Assembly: GCF_052324685.1 (NCBI RefSeq)
Contig: NC_135213.1
Span: 4,055,646-4,119,645, forward strand
DNA: 64,000 nucleotides
Direction of reading: 5' to 3'
Origin: Brachyhypopomus gauderio
Taxonomy: Eukaryota > Chordata > Actinopteri > Gymnotiformes > Hypopomidae
Shown: positions 12,054-26,500 of the stretch, in pieces
How positions within the stretch are numbered: the first letter of the stretch is position 1
How the letters are laid out: every line of letters begins with the position of its first letter
Notes under the pieces: model-generated
The model's input: the letters and a program-made list of their open reading frames with translations, nothing else
Databases searched by the model: none
What the model was told of the DNA's origin: nothing
Position numbers and translations under genes: made by a program

Positions 12054-13660
12054 TTGTGTTTGTATTTCTCACCACAAACCCCACACAGCACATCTGGTTC
12101 AACTCAATGTCAGATTCCTTTTGAGGTGCATGTTCTACACATGAAGATAAAACATCTGAGGAGAGGGGGGGGGTGTGTGGAGTTTGCCATCCCCACTATG
12201 AGGGATCGTATAAGTCTTTCTCCGGATGGCTAATTGCATTCGTTGCATTAATTGGCTTTTAATTAGCTTGAAGCGCCAGTTCAGTGTGTCTTATTTGGTG
12301 AACTTGGTCATTTTGACTTGTGTACATGCTGACACGGAGATAAATGTCACGTGTAGATGTTGTGACTGGACGGCCTCTGGTCCCGGCCAGGGGGACGTCC
12401 TATTGGACATGGTGCTAACGAGCTAGCCAATCACCTGCTCTGACAGCCCCATCCACCGACAGACCACACGGATCCTGGTGTCACTCAGAGAGTGGGCGGG
12501 GTCTGAGAGCCTCGTGACTGAAGGGGCGGGGACGTGAGGACCAACCAGCAGGTTTTGTCTGCGGAGGCGCTGGACGGGGGCCAGGAGGACGGTTGGGGAC
12601 TCTGGCATGTGATTGGCTGGTGCAGGGGGGGGACGGGAGGGGGTGGGAACCTTTGTAGCCGCATAGCTGCAGCTCGACTGGAGCTCTGACAGTGGCAAGA
12701 AAGGGAAAATGGCCTCGAATACTGGAGGCTCCATCTCTGTGGGCGACGTGGCCTTCAGCACAGGCTCCAGACGGGATAGTGTTTCATGCCATCTTCTGCA
12801 GTCTTCTGAACACCCCACCACACACACACACACACACACACAGAAAAACAAAAACAATTTAATTTATCTTTAATTTGCTAGCCTGGGTCTGAGAGCTGAG
12901 CGGGGGGTGTGTGTGTGGGCGGACAGCCCGCCATGAGCTCGCTTTGTTCCAGCGCCACAGCCCAACACTGAGAGACGCGGGTGGGGGGGCGGTTGGGGGG
13001 GGGGGGGCGTGGGGGTGAGGGTTTCATGCGGTTTCCTGTTGCCAGGTTGGAGCAAAGCCTCCCTCCCTGTTCAATTTCTATGGTGTTTTTTTTTTTTTAA
13101 CTCTAGTTTTAGCATCACAGAAAGGCTAGCCCTTATTAGACGGGGTGCGTTCATGGTGGTGCCATGATTGCTTCTCGCCACGTCTGAAAAACGTCCTCCT
13201 CTGAATCACACGTGAGGTGCCAGAGATTCGATGGCGTCCGCCGAGGGCTCACTGCTCATCTGGGGTGGATTTGACCGGCCGGGATGATCATTTTGTGCCC
13301 AGGAACGGAGGAAACGGGAGGAAAGGGGGTGAAACGGCAGTTGTGACCCTGTAGGGTTGAGGTGAAGATGGAGAAGGGTGGAGATGGCAGTAGAGATGAG
13401 AGATGGATGCAGAGGTGGAGTTTGGGGTGCTGGAGGAGGTGGAGGTGGAGATGGTGGCAGGTAGAGCCTGAGGTGGAGGTGGTGACAGGTGGAGGTGGAG
13501 ATGAACATGGACACGGGTAGATTGGTGTGGACGTGGAGGTTGAGGGTGGAGATTGGGAGATGGAATTGAAATGGGGAGACAAGGTATTAGAGTTCACTGT
13601 AGTAGTTTGGCCTTGCAAAAATTTGATACTTGCTCTAAAGGTTTTGTCGTCACGTAGTGA

Positions 13661-13735
<75 letters not shown>

Positions 13736-14039
13736 TAGACAAAGAGAAAGAGATACCGTATTTGCAAATGGGCTCTCTTCAGAGACAGCTGGAGCGTCGT
13801 GACTGATCGATATCCTCTCTGTTCTGTGCTGAAATCTAATCCCAAAAGAACTCTCTCTTTACCAGACTTCACCACAATGTAGAATTAACACCTTTCTTTT
13901 TGTTTACTTTTAATTTACTCTCATATTTGATTAAAGCACACACACACACACACGTTTTGTTTACTGGAGTCCACTAAATTAGCACCATCGTGTGCAGTCG
14001 TCATGGAACTGTAGTGGCTGTAAGAACACACACACGCAC

Positions 14040-14109
<70 letters not shown>

Positions 14110-14466
14110 TTCTGTGGTAGCTACCTGCATCCATGTCAGTGTTGCTTCTGCTCCCCTAAGAGTGAAAATTAGTATGAGGAGCACACACTGATCCCAGATC
14201 TGTCTTAATGGAGGACTTGTAGCTCTCGCGGTGGTGAAGCCCGGCGTGTGTAGTCTGATCATTTAGCAGGTAGCAGGAACGAGGACAGGAACGCAGGAGC
14301 AAGGTCACGTTGGCCTCGGCTTTCTTCTAAATTCCTTCACACATACCTCGGTATTCACGACGGGACGTCTGTGTACGCGGACTGCAGACTTTCATTTCTG
14401 TCGAACGACTTTGGTATTAGGGCGTTTGTATGCATGTTATTGCTTTCGCATTTCTCTCAGCGGAGG

Positions 14467-14517
<51 letters not shown>

Positions 14518-14547
14518 CTCACCTCCTCTCTCTCCCGTGTCCTTCAG
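11616..14547. other. Gene-poor sequence, probable arvcf intron
   Basis: No exon of a known family is recognised. The next expected upstream arvcf exon was looked for and not found. Contents: CA/GT microsatellites at about 11,669-11,704, 12,020-12,051, 12,820-12,842, 13,663-13,735, 14,043-14,106 and 14,469-14,517; G-rich stretches at 12,980-13,015; and a GGTGGAGGTGGAGATG-type cryptic repeat at about 13,350-13,560. A minus-strand open stretch at about 12,423-12,800 is treated as a finding. The segment ends in a good pyrimidine tract and AG directly before the arvcf exon at 14,548. Confidence 0.6.
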
Positions 14548-17500
14548 GGTTCGAGCTGCTCTACCAGCCGGAGGTGGTGCGTCTCTACCAGTCCTTGCTG
14601 ACGGAGAGCCAGAACTACAACACCCTGGAGGCGGCGGCCGGGGCCCTGCAGAACCTGAGCGCGGGACAGTGGATCGTAAGCCCTGCGCACACACTCACAC
14701 ACTCCTACACACATATCCTACACACACTCCTATACACACACACACACACACACACACTCCTACACACACTCACACACATCCTACACACACTCACACACAT
14801 CCTACACACACTCCTACACACACTCACACACTCCTACACACACTCACACACTCCTACACACACTCACACACATCCTACACACACTCACACACATCCTACA
14901 CACACTCACACACATCCTACACACACTCACACACTCCTACACACATATCCTACACACACTCCTACACACACTCCTATACACTCACACACTCCTACACACA
15001 TATCCTACACACACTCCTATACACACACACACACACTCCTACACACACTCACACACTCCTACACACATATCCTACACACACTCCTATACACACACACACA
15101 CACACTCCTACACATCCTACACACACATCCTACACACACTCCTACACACACTCACACACTCCTACACACACTCACACACACTCCTACACACACTCACACA
15201 CTCCTACACACACTCACACACTCCTTCACACACTCCTACACACACTCACACACATCCTACACACACTCACACACATCCTACACACACTCACACACATCCT
15301 ACACACACTCACACACTCCTACACACATATCCTACACACATATCCTACACACACTCCTACACACATATCCTACACACACTCCTATACACTCACACACTCC
15401 TACACACATATCCTACACACACTCCTATATACACACACACACTCCTACACACTCACACACATCTACACACACTCCTATACACTCACACACTCCTACACAC
15501 ACTCCTATACACTCACACACTCCTACACACACTCACACACATTCTACACACACTCCTATACACTCACACACTCCTATACACTCACACACTCCTTCACACA
15601 CATCCTACACACACTCACACACATCCTACACACACTCCTATACACTCACACACATCCTACACACACTCCTATACACTCACACACTCCTACACACACTCAC
15701 ACACATCCTACACACACTCCTATACACTCACACACATCCTACACACACTCCTATACACTCACACACTCCTACACACACTCCTATACACTCACACACTCCT
15801 ACACACACTCACACACATTCTACACACACTCCTATACACTCACACACTCCTATACACTCACACACTCCTTCACACACATCCTACACACACTCACACACAT
15901 CCTACACACACTCCTATACACTCACACACATCCTACACACACTCCTATACACTCACACACTCCTACACACACTCACACACATCCTACACACACTCCTATA
16001 CACTCACACACTCATACACACACTCCTATACACTCACACACTCCTACACACACTCCTATACACTCACACACTCCTACACACACTCACACACATTCTACAC
16101 ACACTCCTATACACTCACACACTCCTATACACTCACACACTCCTTCACACACATCCTACACACACTCACACACATCCTACACACACTCCTATACACTCAC
16201 ACACTCCTACACACATATCCTACACACACTCCTATACACACACACACACTCCTACACACACTCCTACACACACTCACACACATCCTACACACACTCCTAT
16301 ACACTCACACACTCCTACACACATCCTACACACACTCCTATACACTCACACACTCCTACACACACTCACACACATCCTACACACATCCTACACACACTCC
16401 TATACACTCACACACTCCTACACACACTCACACACATCCTACACACACTCCTATACACTCACACACTCCTACACACACTCACACACATCCTACACACACT
16501 CCTATACACTCACACACTCCTACACACATATCCTACACACACTCCTACACACACACACACACACACTCCTACACACACTCACACACATCCTACACACACT
16601 CCTATACACTCACACACTCCTACACACACTCACACACTCCTACACACACTCACACACACCCGCACACATCCTACACACACTCACACACACATCCTACACA
16701 CACTCACACACACATCCTACACACACCCACACACATCCTACACACACTCACACACACACACACACACTCTCACACACACATACTCCTACACACACACTCA
16801 CACATCCTTCACACACTCTTACACACACTCCTACACATACACACACCCACACACATCCTACACACACACACACCCACACACACTCCTACACACACTCACA
16901 CACACTCCTACACACACTCACACACACTCCTACACACACTCACACACACTCCTACACACACTCACACACACAGCTTCCACACACTCACGCATGATACGGG
17001 CCACGCTGATGGACCAAAGCGGATGTCTTTACTGTGAACTTCCGTTTTTGCTAGGCTGATGTTAGGCTAGCAGCGTCTGTCCATAGCAGGACTGTTATTG
17101 TTCACACCAGCCAGAAGGTGGCGCCATGCCTGTGTGGCGTTTCAATTTGGGTGTCGGGAGTCGTCCGTGCTCGGTCTGCGGCCCCTGAGGTTTGCGGTTC
17201 ACGTGCCTTATCTGACGTGGGCACGCTCAAAGCCACTCCAGCAGAGAACACAATCGCTCCACTGCTCAAGAGCCCAACGCCCGCACACGTGACGTTCCTT
17301 CACTCCCCGAGTGCTTCAGGAACTGTTGCGGCGTGTGTGTGTGTGTGTATGTATGTGTGTGTGTGTGGGAGAGGGAGAGAGACAGATGCTGACTTTTGGG
17401 CATACTCAACATTGGCTTCTCCAGTGTGTGTGCTCTTCTCTACCATAATTCTGCTTTGCGTTGGCCCACACACGGGGACCCCAATCTACTAACACACACA

Positions 17501-20500
17501 GCCCCTTGCGTCTGGGGTGTGCACGCAGACTAAGAGGATTTCAGTGTGTGTGTGTGTGTGTACATACATTAATGCCTGTGTGCATCTGTCTCCATGCAAA
17601 TGTGCCTTCATTCCTACTTTAAATGTGAATGATGACTCCTAAAGCTCCACAGCTCCCCCTAGTGCTGACAGTAAAGCATGGCAGCTGCATGATAGCGTCT
17701 CAAGGGCGCAGAGCCAGTTGAACACACACTGACTTCACCCTCGTTCAGTGATATTTTATAGATCAAGGAGAAGATGATGAAGGTAAACGAGGAAGAGTGT
17801 TTCTCCCCGTTAAGACTTTGGTAGCGCGTCACACGCTGCTGTGTGTTGTCCATCGTCTTCGTGAAAGCTTCTCCTGACTGCTCCGTCTGCTCCTCCACCC
17901 TCCTGCAGTGGTCCAACTACATCCGAGCCACCGTGCGTAAGGAGAAGGGGCTGCCCATCCTGGTGGAGCTGCTCCGCTCCGACTCGGACAAGGTGGTGCG
18001 CGCCGTGGCCATCGCCCTGAGGAACCTGTCCATCGACCGCCGCAACAAAGACCTCATAGGTGAGAGAGTCGCTCCGCCCTGCCCCCTCTCTTCACCCCGC
18101 CCCCTCTCTCCACCCCGCCCCCTCTCTCCGCCCCGCCCCCTCTCTCCACCCCGCCCCATCTCTCCACCCCTCCCTCGCTCCACCCAGCCAGACTAGCCAT
18201 TGGTATTGCTAATGGAGTTAGCACCGCCCCTTCACCCCAACCCCCATTGCAGGATACTTGGTGCTGAGCAGAAGCCTAGGTGATCTGCCATGATCTTCAC
18301 AAAGCCTCTTCCCTTTGCGGTTGTGCACAAAGAAAAATGTCGTAGTCTTGTGTAAGGAATAAACTCTTAACAGAAAGCAGGATTGTTTGTCAGTGGAGTA
18401 GCATTGTTTAATTGTTTACATAATTAAAATATTTAGAAGAATGAATTATTGTCAAAGTTGATCACTACCTGAAGGGTAGCAGACTAGTGGGGGGGTGAGA
18501 TTTCTAGTTTCAGCACTTGTTGATGCTGGTTAAGATGTTATATGCAGAGTAGAAGCCATAGTTTTAAATAGCTGAAGCCTTTCACTTTCTGTCCTGGAAG
18601 GTCTGGAATGTTCTAGTCTGGTGGGTTCCTGTCCACATTCTGGAATGTTCTAGTCTGGTGGGTTCCTGTACACATTCTGGAATGTTCTAGTCTGGTGGGT
18701 TCCTGTCCATATTCTGGAATGTTCTAGTCTGGTGGGTTCCTGTCCACATTCTGGAATGTTCTAGTCTGGTGGGTTCCTGTACACATTCTGGAATGTTCTA
18801 GTCTGGTGGGTTTCTGTCCACATTCTAGAATGTTGTAGACTGGTGAGTTCCAGTCCACATTGTGGAATGTTGTAGTCTGGTGGGTTCCTCTCCACATTCT
18901 GGGATGTTGTAGACTGGTGGGTTCATGGCTGCTCTCTGAGCCCTGTGTGATCCTCACTTCTGTATGTGTGGTCCAGGGAGCTATGCCATGCGGGACCTCG
19001 TCAGCAATTTGCCCAGCGGCCAACAGCGGCCCGCCAAGAACCTGGAAGAGGACACGGTGGTAGCCATCCTCAACACCATCCACGAGATCGTGACGGACAG
19101 CTCGGAGAATGCCCGCTCACTCGTCTCGGCTCAGGCCATCGACAAGCTGGTGGCCATCAATCGCACCAGGTAAGAGGCCTGAACATCAAACCCGAGCGGT
19201 TTATAATCAAACTCGGCCAAAAAGCACTTCAAATGAAGGTTGCTCATCTCTACAGCTCATTTAAATATGCACTACAGGGCCATTTGGCAGGTGGGCTCAT
19301 TGTTTATTGTAAACACGAATGCGGTATTAATGAGAGGACTCATTACTGAAGACATGGAGGAGTGAGGAGCTCCAGAAATGCTCAGAGCTGTTCCACTTTG
19401 GCAGCTCTAGGTTGGCAGCTCTCTTACATTCTGAACAGGAGAAGAGCTGAAGAGATTGCTGGGGGGGGCTCGAAACAGTGTGAGCTGTTAGAGGATTGTC
19501 CTCGTCTCGTGGGGATCCTGACCAATGTGTTTGTATTATTGTCCCCATGTCTCAGGACACAAGAGATGGATCATCCTCTCTCCCACAGTTGCTCCTTCTC
19601 CTTCCTGATCTTCCACCATGTTCTGTTTATTTACATCTACCTACCTGTTAAAGGCTCAATTTACTTAGGATGTTTTCTTTTAATTAACGTCAGTTTAGAT
19701 GTTGGATTCGGTAATTTTATTTTACCGAATTTTTTTACGGAAAAAAATTTTTTTTTTTTTTGTTAAGACGGTTCAGATCAATCTCTGCTGATGATGAATC
19801 TTTGAAAATTCCAGAAGGTTAATTTTGGATCGCAGGACGAGATGACGGAACAAAACCATGCTGCAGAACTGCCATAGCAGCAGGGGCCCCGCGACCTGGA
19901 ATAGGTGGCAACTTTCGCCCGGCACCAAATTCTTTGCAACAGTGCCCTTCTCCTTGCTGTGTTTCTGATTAACACACTATACCCTGTGGTTCTGGTTCTG
20001 TGACCTCAAAGCGCCATCCTGAAACCAGGCGATCACCTTGGAAAACAGCATTTTAGGATGGTGGTACGAGGGGATGATTCTATGTACAACTGGATTCCTT
20101 ATAACCTTACACACCAAATCCACCCAAAAGGTTTCCAGTTCCCCAGGAACTGGAGTCATGCCACTGATGTTCAGAACTGACCTGAGCACCATTTGTGCCC
20201 CCAACAGCCAAGCAACAAGAGAGACCAAGGCTGCTTCCCACATACTGCAGACCGTCTGGAGCTACAAAGAGCTGAGGAGCGCCCTGATCAAGGACGGCTG
20301 GAACAAAACCCACTTTCAGGTGCGGCAGAAGCTCGGATGAAGTTCTACGCTAGCTATTTACTAGTACTGAGAGCTACTTGCAAGTAGAATAATCCTAAAA
20401 TACTTTACACGGAATAATCTTAAACTTGGCTTCACAGTGAACAAGCTTCACAGCTTCTCTTGCATCTCTGACAGCTTTCCCAAGAGTGTCGCGGAAGCTT

Positions 20501-23500
20501 TTAGTGGCAGTGATCTCCGTAATGAAGGAGCACGTTCAGTCTTCTAAAAGAACATGTTCTGCTGAAATTGTGGCGCATGTTCGCTTAAACGTTCCAAGCA
20601 TCTTTTCAAAAAGGCACGTCTCTGGCTTCTTGCTGGCTGCGTGAATTATTAACTGGTACAGGAAGTGGTTAGTTTTTCCCCAGCCGACCCAAACTCCCCG
20701 CTGCCCCAGACGGGCTTAGGAACAGGGAGTGGTGGAGGTCTGGATACTGCTGGGTTCAAACGTGGCGTTCAGCTGAACATCTGCCTTCTCCTCCTACCAC
20801 AGCCCCCAACGAGTGGAGCTCCCAAAGGCTCGAAGAGCGGCAAGCCGGGCTACGATGACACCACTCTGCCCCTGATGGAAAAGAACCAAGGTGGGTCCCA
20901 CAGGTGCCCGTCTGGGTCCCTGCAGGGTGGGGTCGGGGGGTCTGTCTACACTGATGCTTTTATACGAAGCCAAACACTGTCTCAAGACCATCAGGGTCGT
21001 TGGGTAATACCACGACGTGAGCTTTGGAGATTTCGGCGATTCAGGCCTTCAAGTTAACGTAAGCCAATTTTGATGCGACAGATTTCTAAGGTATGACAAT
21101 AAATAAATGGGCTTCATTCCAGGATGTCATTGCTCCTTCGTGCAACGAAACGCACTCCTGTGTTTGGCTTTAGCGCTGCATGGGTGATGGTGTCCGCCCA
21201 GCACATATAGTGTTCTTTCCCATTCACAATACAATCCCCTAAACGGGAAACACCCACAGCTCGCAATCAGTAACAAACAGCTGGGGGATTTGGAGCCAGA
21301 GCACCAAGTGAAAGGAGTTGTGTTTTTGCATTTGTGTTTTTGCTGTGGAGTAGCACTTCTTTAACCCCCCCCCAGCAACCGCAGCATGAATGAGATGAGA
21401 ATAAGACAAGAATGAGAAAATGTGAGAATGAGATGAGAGAAACACATGTTGGCTGCTTTGCAGGAGACAGGGGCTGTGGCACTGGTGCTATGATTCCCAT
21501 GGATGAGCTGGGTCCAGGTAAGAGAGAGATCGCATGCTGTCTGGAGAGCTGCACGGGAACACTGATGGGCTGCAACATTAAAACATTTCCTAGGAAGATT
21601 TCTGGCAATCACGCGGGAACCGTAATAAAAAGTGTTAACGTTATGCTAATGTCGCAAGTACTGAACTTCCCCATCCGAAGCATTCTCAGCTGCTGTACTG
21701 TGGAGTTTTGTCCGAGTTTGCTTTTTTGATGGATGAACTAGGGCTTAACAGTAGGTGTGATTGGATGAAAGACATGCCAATCAGTTTAGCAAATCTTACA
21801 TCATCTAGAGCAGGGGTGTCAAACTCATTTTCACCGCGGGCCACATCAGCATAATAGTTACCCTGGAGGGCCATATGTAACTTATAAATGTAAATACTCT
21901 TTAATGTTAAATACCTCTGAATTTATTACTTATTCAAGTTACAAATATTACAGATATATTTGCATAGATATTAAAAGTGCTTGTTTCTCTATTATAATTT
22001 AAATCCTTGTTAGGTTTATGAAACCACATTACCCCATCAATCAACAATCAAACCAAACTATCCAAGTGAATAAAGAAAAATAACATCAAAGATATCATAT
22101 TTACTTTGTTCAAAACTTAAAATATCAAATAACTGTTAAAATAGCAATTGTGCTTCAAAAACGCTCCCTCTGAAAAAGACTTTGAAGCGCGGGCGATTTC
22201 TTCAGCTACAACAAAGCTAGCTTTTACTGCTGCAATGTTTACTGCAACACATTCTAGTGAGATCACAGTTTGCCTTTTAATTCTTTGGCAACTTGTTGTT
22301 TTTCTTGATGCCTAATTTTGGCATACTTAGCTCCTTGTTTGGTCTTAAAATGCCAACGTAGATTATACTCTTTGACAACCACCACCGCTTCATAACACAA
22401 GACACAAGACATAGCGGTTTGAAGCACAAACATGTATTCACTTTCCCATCTTTCTTTAAACACCCTTCTAACTGCATTACTTCCTGGACATTTTGGGATC
22501 AATATTTGTATTTCTCAATTACATTTATTGGGAAAATCACATCGATGTGGAAACACTGCAGTGTGGAGTTGCCGTCACTTCACAGGTAACGTAATTGTGG
22601 GAAATGTAGTTTTTGGTCACTGCACGTATTTGACTTATTTTTATTTGACCACATTTGGCCCGCGGGTCTCGAGTTTGACACCCCTGATCTAGACAGACAT
22701 TCATCAGAACAGTGACCAATTTTGAAATGAATAATCATTTAACCAATAACCAATCAGAGTGAAAGGGAACACCGTGCACTATAGAGGATGTGGTAACTAT
22801 GGCAGCCTGAATGTGCTGAATGTGCGTATACACTCACCGGCCACTTTATTAGGTACACCTGTCCAACTGCTCATTAATACAAATGTCGAATCAGCCAATC
22901 ACATGGCAGCGACTCAATGCATTTAGTCATGTAGACATGGCCAAGACGATCTGCTGCAGTTCATCAGAATGGGGATGAAAGGTGATTTAAATGACTTTGA
23001 ACGTGGCATGGTTGTTGGTGCCAGAAGAGCTGGTCTGAGTATTTCAGAAACTGCTGATCTACAGGGATTTTCATGCACAACCATCTCTAGGGTTTACAGA
23101 GAATGGTCCGAAAAAGAGAAAATATCCAGTGAGCGGCAGTTCTGTGGGCGCAAATGCCTTGTTGATGCCAGAGGTCAGAGGAGAATGGCCAGACTGGTTC
23201 TAGCTGATAGAATGGCAACAGTAACTCAAATAACCAGTCATTACAACCGAGGCATGCAGAAGAGCATCTCTGAACACACAACACGTCAAACCTTGAAGCG
23301 GATGGGCTACAGTAGCAGAAGACCACACCAGGTGCCACTCATGTCAGCTAAGAACAGGAAATTGAGGCTACAACTCGCACATACTCACTAAAATCGGAAA
23401 ATAGAAGATAGGAAAAAACCGTTGCCCTGGTCTGAGTCTCGACAGACATTTGGTTGGTAGGGTCAGAATTTGAACAGCATGAAAGCATGGATCCATCCTG

Positions 23501-26500
23501 CCTTGTATCAGTTCAGGCTGATGGTGGTGTCGCAGTGGTGATGCTATTATGTCGATGTGGACCAGACTCTCGGAGGAATGTTTCCAGTACTTTGTTGAAC
23601 CTATGCCACAGTCCCCCAGGGGGCTGTGGATCCTGGTAGAGAGTACGCTGTGCGCAATTGGCAGCTGCTTCTCGCCGGTGTGTGATTGGCTGTGTAAGAC
23701 TTGTACCTGTATTAATATTGTAAAGCGACCTTGGGTACCTTGAAAAGGCCATATATAAATTGAACATTCATTCATTCATAATGCATGTCTTAAAGCAAAA
23801 GGGGATACAAACTAGCAAGGTGTACCTAATAAAGTGGCCGGTCAGTGTGTATTCATCTTCATAATATTATTAAATTAAATTATTAAAGCCCCAGGCAAAT
23901 ATGTCTGGCAAATTCATTAATGTTTTTACATTACAAATTATATTTCTATCCTACTATATCAAGAGTATGATTAAACAATTATAGTTCCAATGGTTACAAA
24001 AACAACCCAATTTTTAATGTGGTTTATATGATGAAATGACTTAGGACAAGGATGAAGTACATGAGGATGAGGAAGGAAGGGTACTGGGTAGGTTTTATGG
24101 GTAAGGGGCAATGTTGAGGTATGTGGGGGTGAGAGGGTTGTGGATGGTGTTGGGTATGATGGGGTGGGTGTGTGGGGGTGGCGTTTGGAATATCGGGTGA
24201 GATTTGAACGGTGTTAGGAATGTTGGGTTGCGTAGGTGGAGATGGTTTTGAGATGTCGGTTAGGGATGGTGTTGGGTATGTTGAGGTATGGATGCGGTGG
24301 TGATGGTGTTAGGGATGTTGGGTGGGGTGGAGATGGTATTGAGATGTCGGTTAGGGATGGTGTTGGGTATGTTGAGGTATGGATGCGGTGGTGATGGTGT
24401 TAGGGATGTTGGGTGGGGTGGAGATGGTATTGAGATGTCGGTTAGGGATGGTGTTGGGTATGTCGAGGTATGGATGCGGTGGTGATGGTGTTAGGGATGT
24501 TGGGTGGGGTGGAGATGGTATTGAGATGTCGGTTAGGGATGGTGTTGGGTATGTCGAGGTATGGATGCGGTGGTGATGGTGTTAGGGATGTTGGGTGGGG
24601 TGAAGATGGTATTGAGATGTCGGTTAGGGATGGTGTTGGGTATGTCGAGGTATGGATGCGGTGGTGATGGTGTTAGGGATGTTGGGTGGGGTGGAGATGG
24701 TATTGAAATGTCAGGGTAAGGGTGGGGTGGTAATGGTGTCATCAAAGTATGGTGGGATGTCAAAGTATGGAGATGAGGTGATTTGTGTTAGGGATAGGTG
24801 AGAGTGATGGTGTTAAGGATGAGTGGGGTGGGATGGTCATGGTGTTGGGTCAGGTGGTCATGGTGTTGGTGATGGTTGAGGTGGTGTTAGTGATAAGGTG
24901 ATGGTGTTCGGGATGGTTGGGGTGGTGATGGTGTTGGTGATGGGTGCAATGGTGAAGAGTAGGGTGGAGATGGTGTTAAGAATGTCAGAGTATGACAATA
25001 AGGTGATGGTGTTGGTGATACGGTGATGGTGTTAGGGATGGTTGGGGTGGTGATGGTGTTGGTGATGGGTGCAATGGTGAAGAGTAGGGTGGAGATGGTG
25101 TTAAGAATGTCAGAGTATGACAATAAGGTGATGGTGTTGGTGATACGGTGATGGTGTTAGGGATGGTTGGGGTGGTGATGGTGTTGGTGATGGGTGCAAT
25201 GGTGAAGAGTAGGGTGGAGATGGTGTTAAGAATGTCAGAGTATGACAATAAGGTGATGGTGTTGGTGCTGTGATGGTGATGGTGCTGGTGTTGGGTGGGG
25301 TGGTTATAATTCCCGTGCAGCTCTCTAATGCCGACTGAATATATCAATGCTGTCTTTGTGGGAATGCAAACTTGAACCTTTCTAACATGCTATTACCATG
25401 ACAACTGTTTCCATCATATGTGATTTTTTTTTTCTTTTTCTGGAATGATCATGACATGAACTTGAAACTCTCTCTAATCACTAATCAACACATCCAGTCA
25501 CACAAAATTTGGGTGATTTTTTAAAAACAATTTTTGCATTTGTGTTCTTAGTTCTAACGCTGTCTGTGAAATTCCTCTCTTCCACAAGCCCTGTGAAGCC
25601 ACTGATGGTTCCCTGTTCCCTCAGACTGCTGTCTGCCAGCTCAGAGCTCAGTACCCAGAGAGGCACCAGGAAACAGTACAAAGTTGTTGCTCTTTGTTCT
25701 TCAGGCTCATGTGAAACACTCTGGTCTCTGGAGATGAAAAAAGGCTTTCTGCCAGTAGTCTGGTATCTCCTCTGGTCTAGTGAAGTTTGTGGAGATGAAT
25801 TGTGGTGGTTGAAGTGAGAGTTCTGTGTAGAGGCATCAATGTGAAACCTCAGCAGGTGGTTCAATAAGAACTTCAGTAATAGCTTCAGATGTTGAGCCAG
25901 TATGAGACTCAAAGTGACTTCAGTGGAAGTTTCAATTGTATCTTGAGTAGGAGCTTCAGTATCAGCCTGAGGTGTGAGTACTGACATCAGTAAGAACTTC
26001 AGTAGTAACTTCAGATGGAGGTCCAGTAAGAGTTTCAGAAGTTTTAGTAGTGACTTGAGTAGGAACCTCAGTAGTAACTGACCCTAAAGCTGGGCGTACA
26101 CTGTATGATATTTTAAATCGTGTAGTCAGCTCCAGCTCAAACTGTACGACTAAATCGCAGGGAGAGCTCGTGGAGCTGCTTCAACAGTGCGATACTCTCA
26201 CGAGGAGCGATTTGAATTTCAAACATGTTTGATATTCTTGCGACGCTGCGATTTCTGATCGGGAGTTGGTAGTGAGGTGTGACTCGCTCCTCGTTTACCT
26301 GTGTAAACTATACGATGCGCGACACGCGATTGAGCCGAAACTCGGCCCGATCGCAAAAATAGTCGCACGAGTGAAAAATCGGCAGAAAATGGGGGCTTCC
26401 GGTTATGGCAGCTTAGAGAACAGACACGCCTCGATCGGCTCTGCGATACTTTCTCTTAAACCCTGTCAACAACGCAGCAGTTCATCAAACTTAGATTTTT

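Larger units (their letters stand above)
22829..23849. mobile_element. Tc1/mariner-type DNA transposon relic
   Basis: Inverted ends sharing GGCCACTTTATTAGGTACAC lie at about 22,839-22,858 and, inverted, at about 23,820-23,839, with TA dinucleotides just outside (22,827-22,828 and 23,850-23,851), as expected for Tc1/mariner. This end sequence is a very common one in fish genomes. Inside, transposase sequence is present but decayed: a continuous N-terminal part, a frameshifted middle, a large deletion of the DDE core, and a SINE-like insertion at 23,609-23,780. Confidence 0.93.

Noticed and set aside
12661-12760. Candidate for the missing upstream arvcf exon (reads GKKGKMAS...)
   Set aside because: Superficially like the GKK motif expected before the visible exons, but the following residues do not fit ARVCF and there are no matching splice sites in phase.
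14411-17059. Plus-strand open frames of over 850 codons rich in His/Thr
   Set aside because: Apart from the true arvcf exon at 14,548-14,675 they read the CA-rich intron minisatellite. The donor at 14,676 and the next exon at 17,909 account for the real splicing.
24288-24763. Met/Val/Gly-rich open frames
   Set aside because: They are translations of the 91-bp minisatellite; the unit is not a multiple of three and the frames merely rotate.
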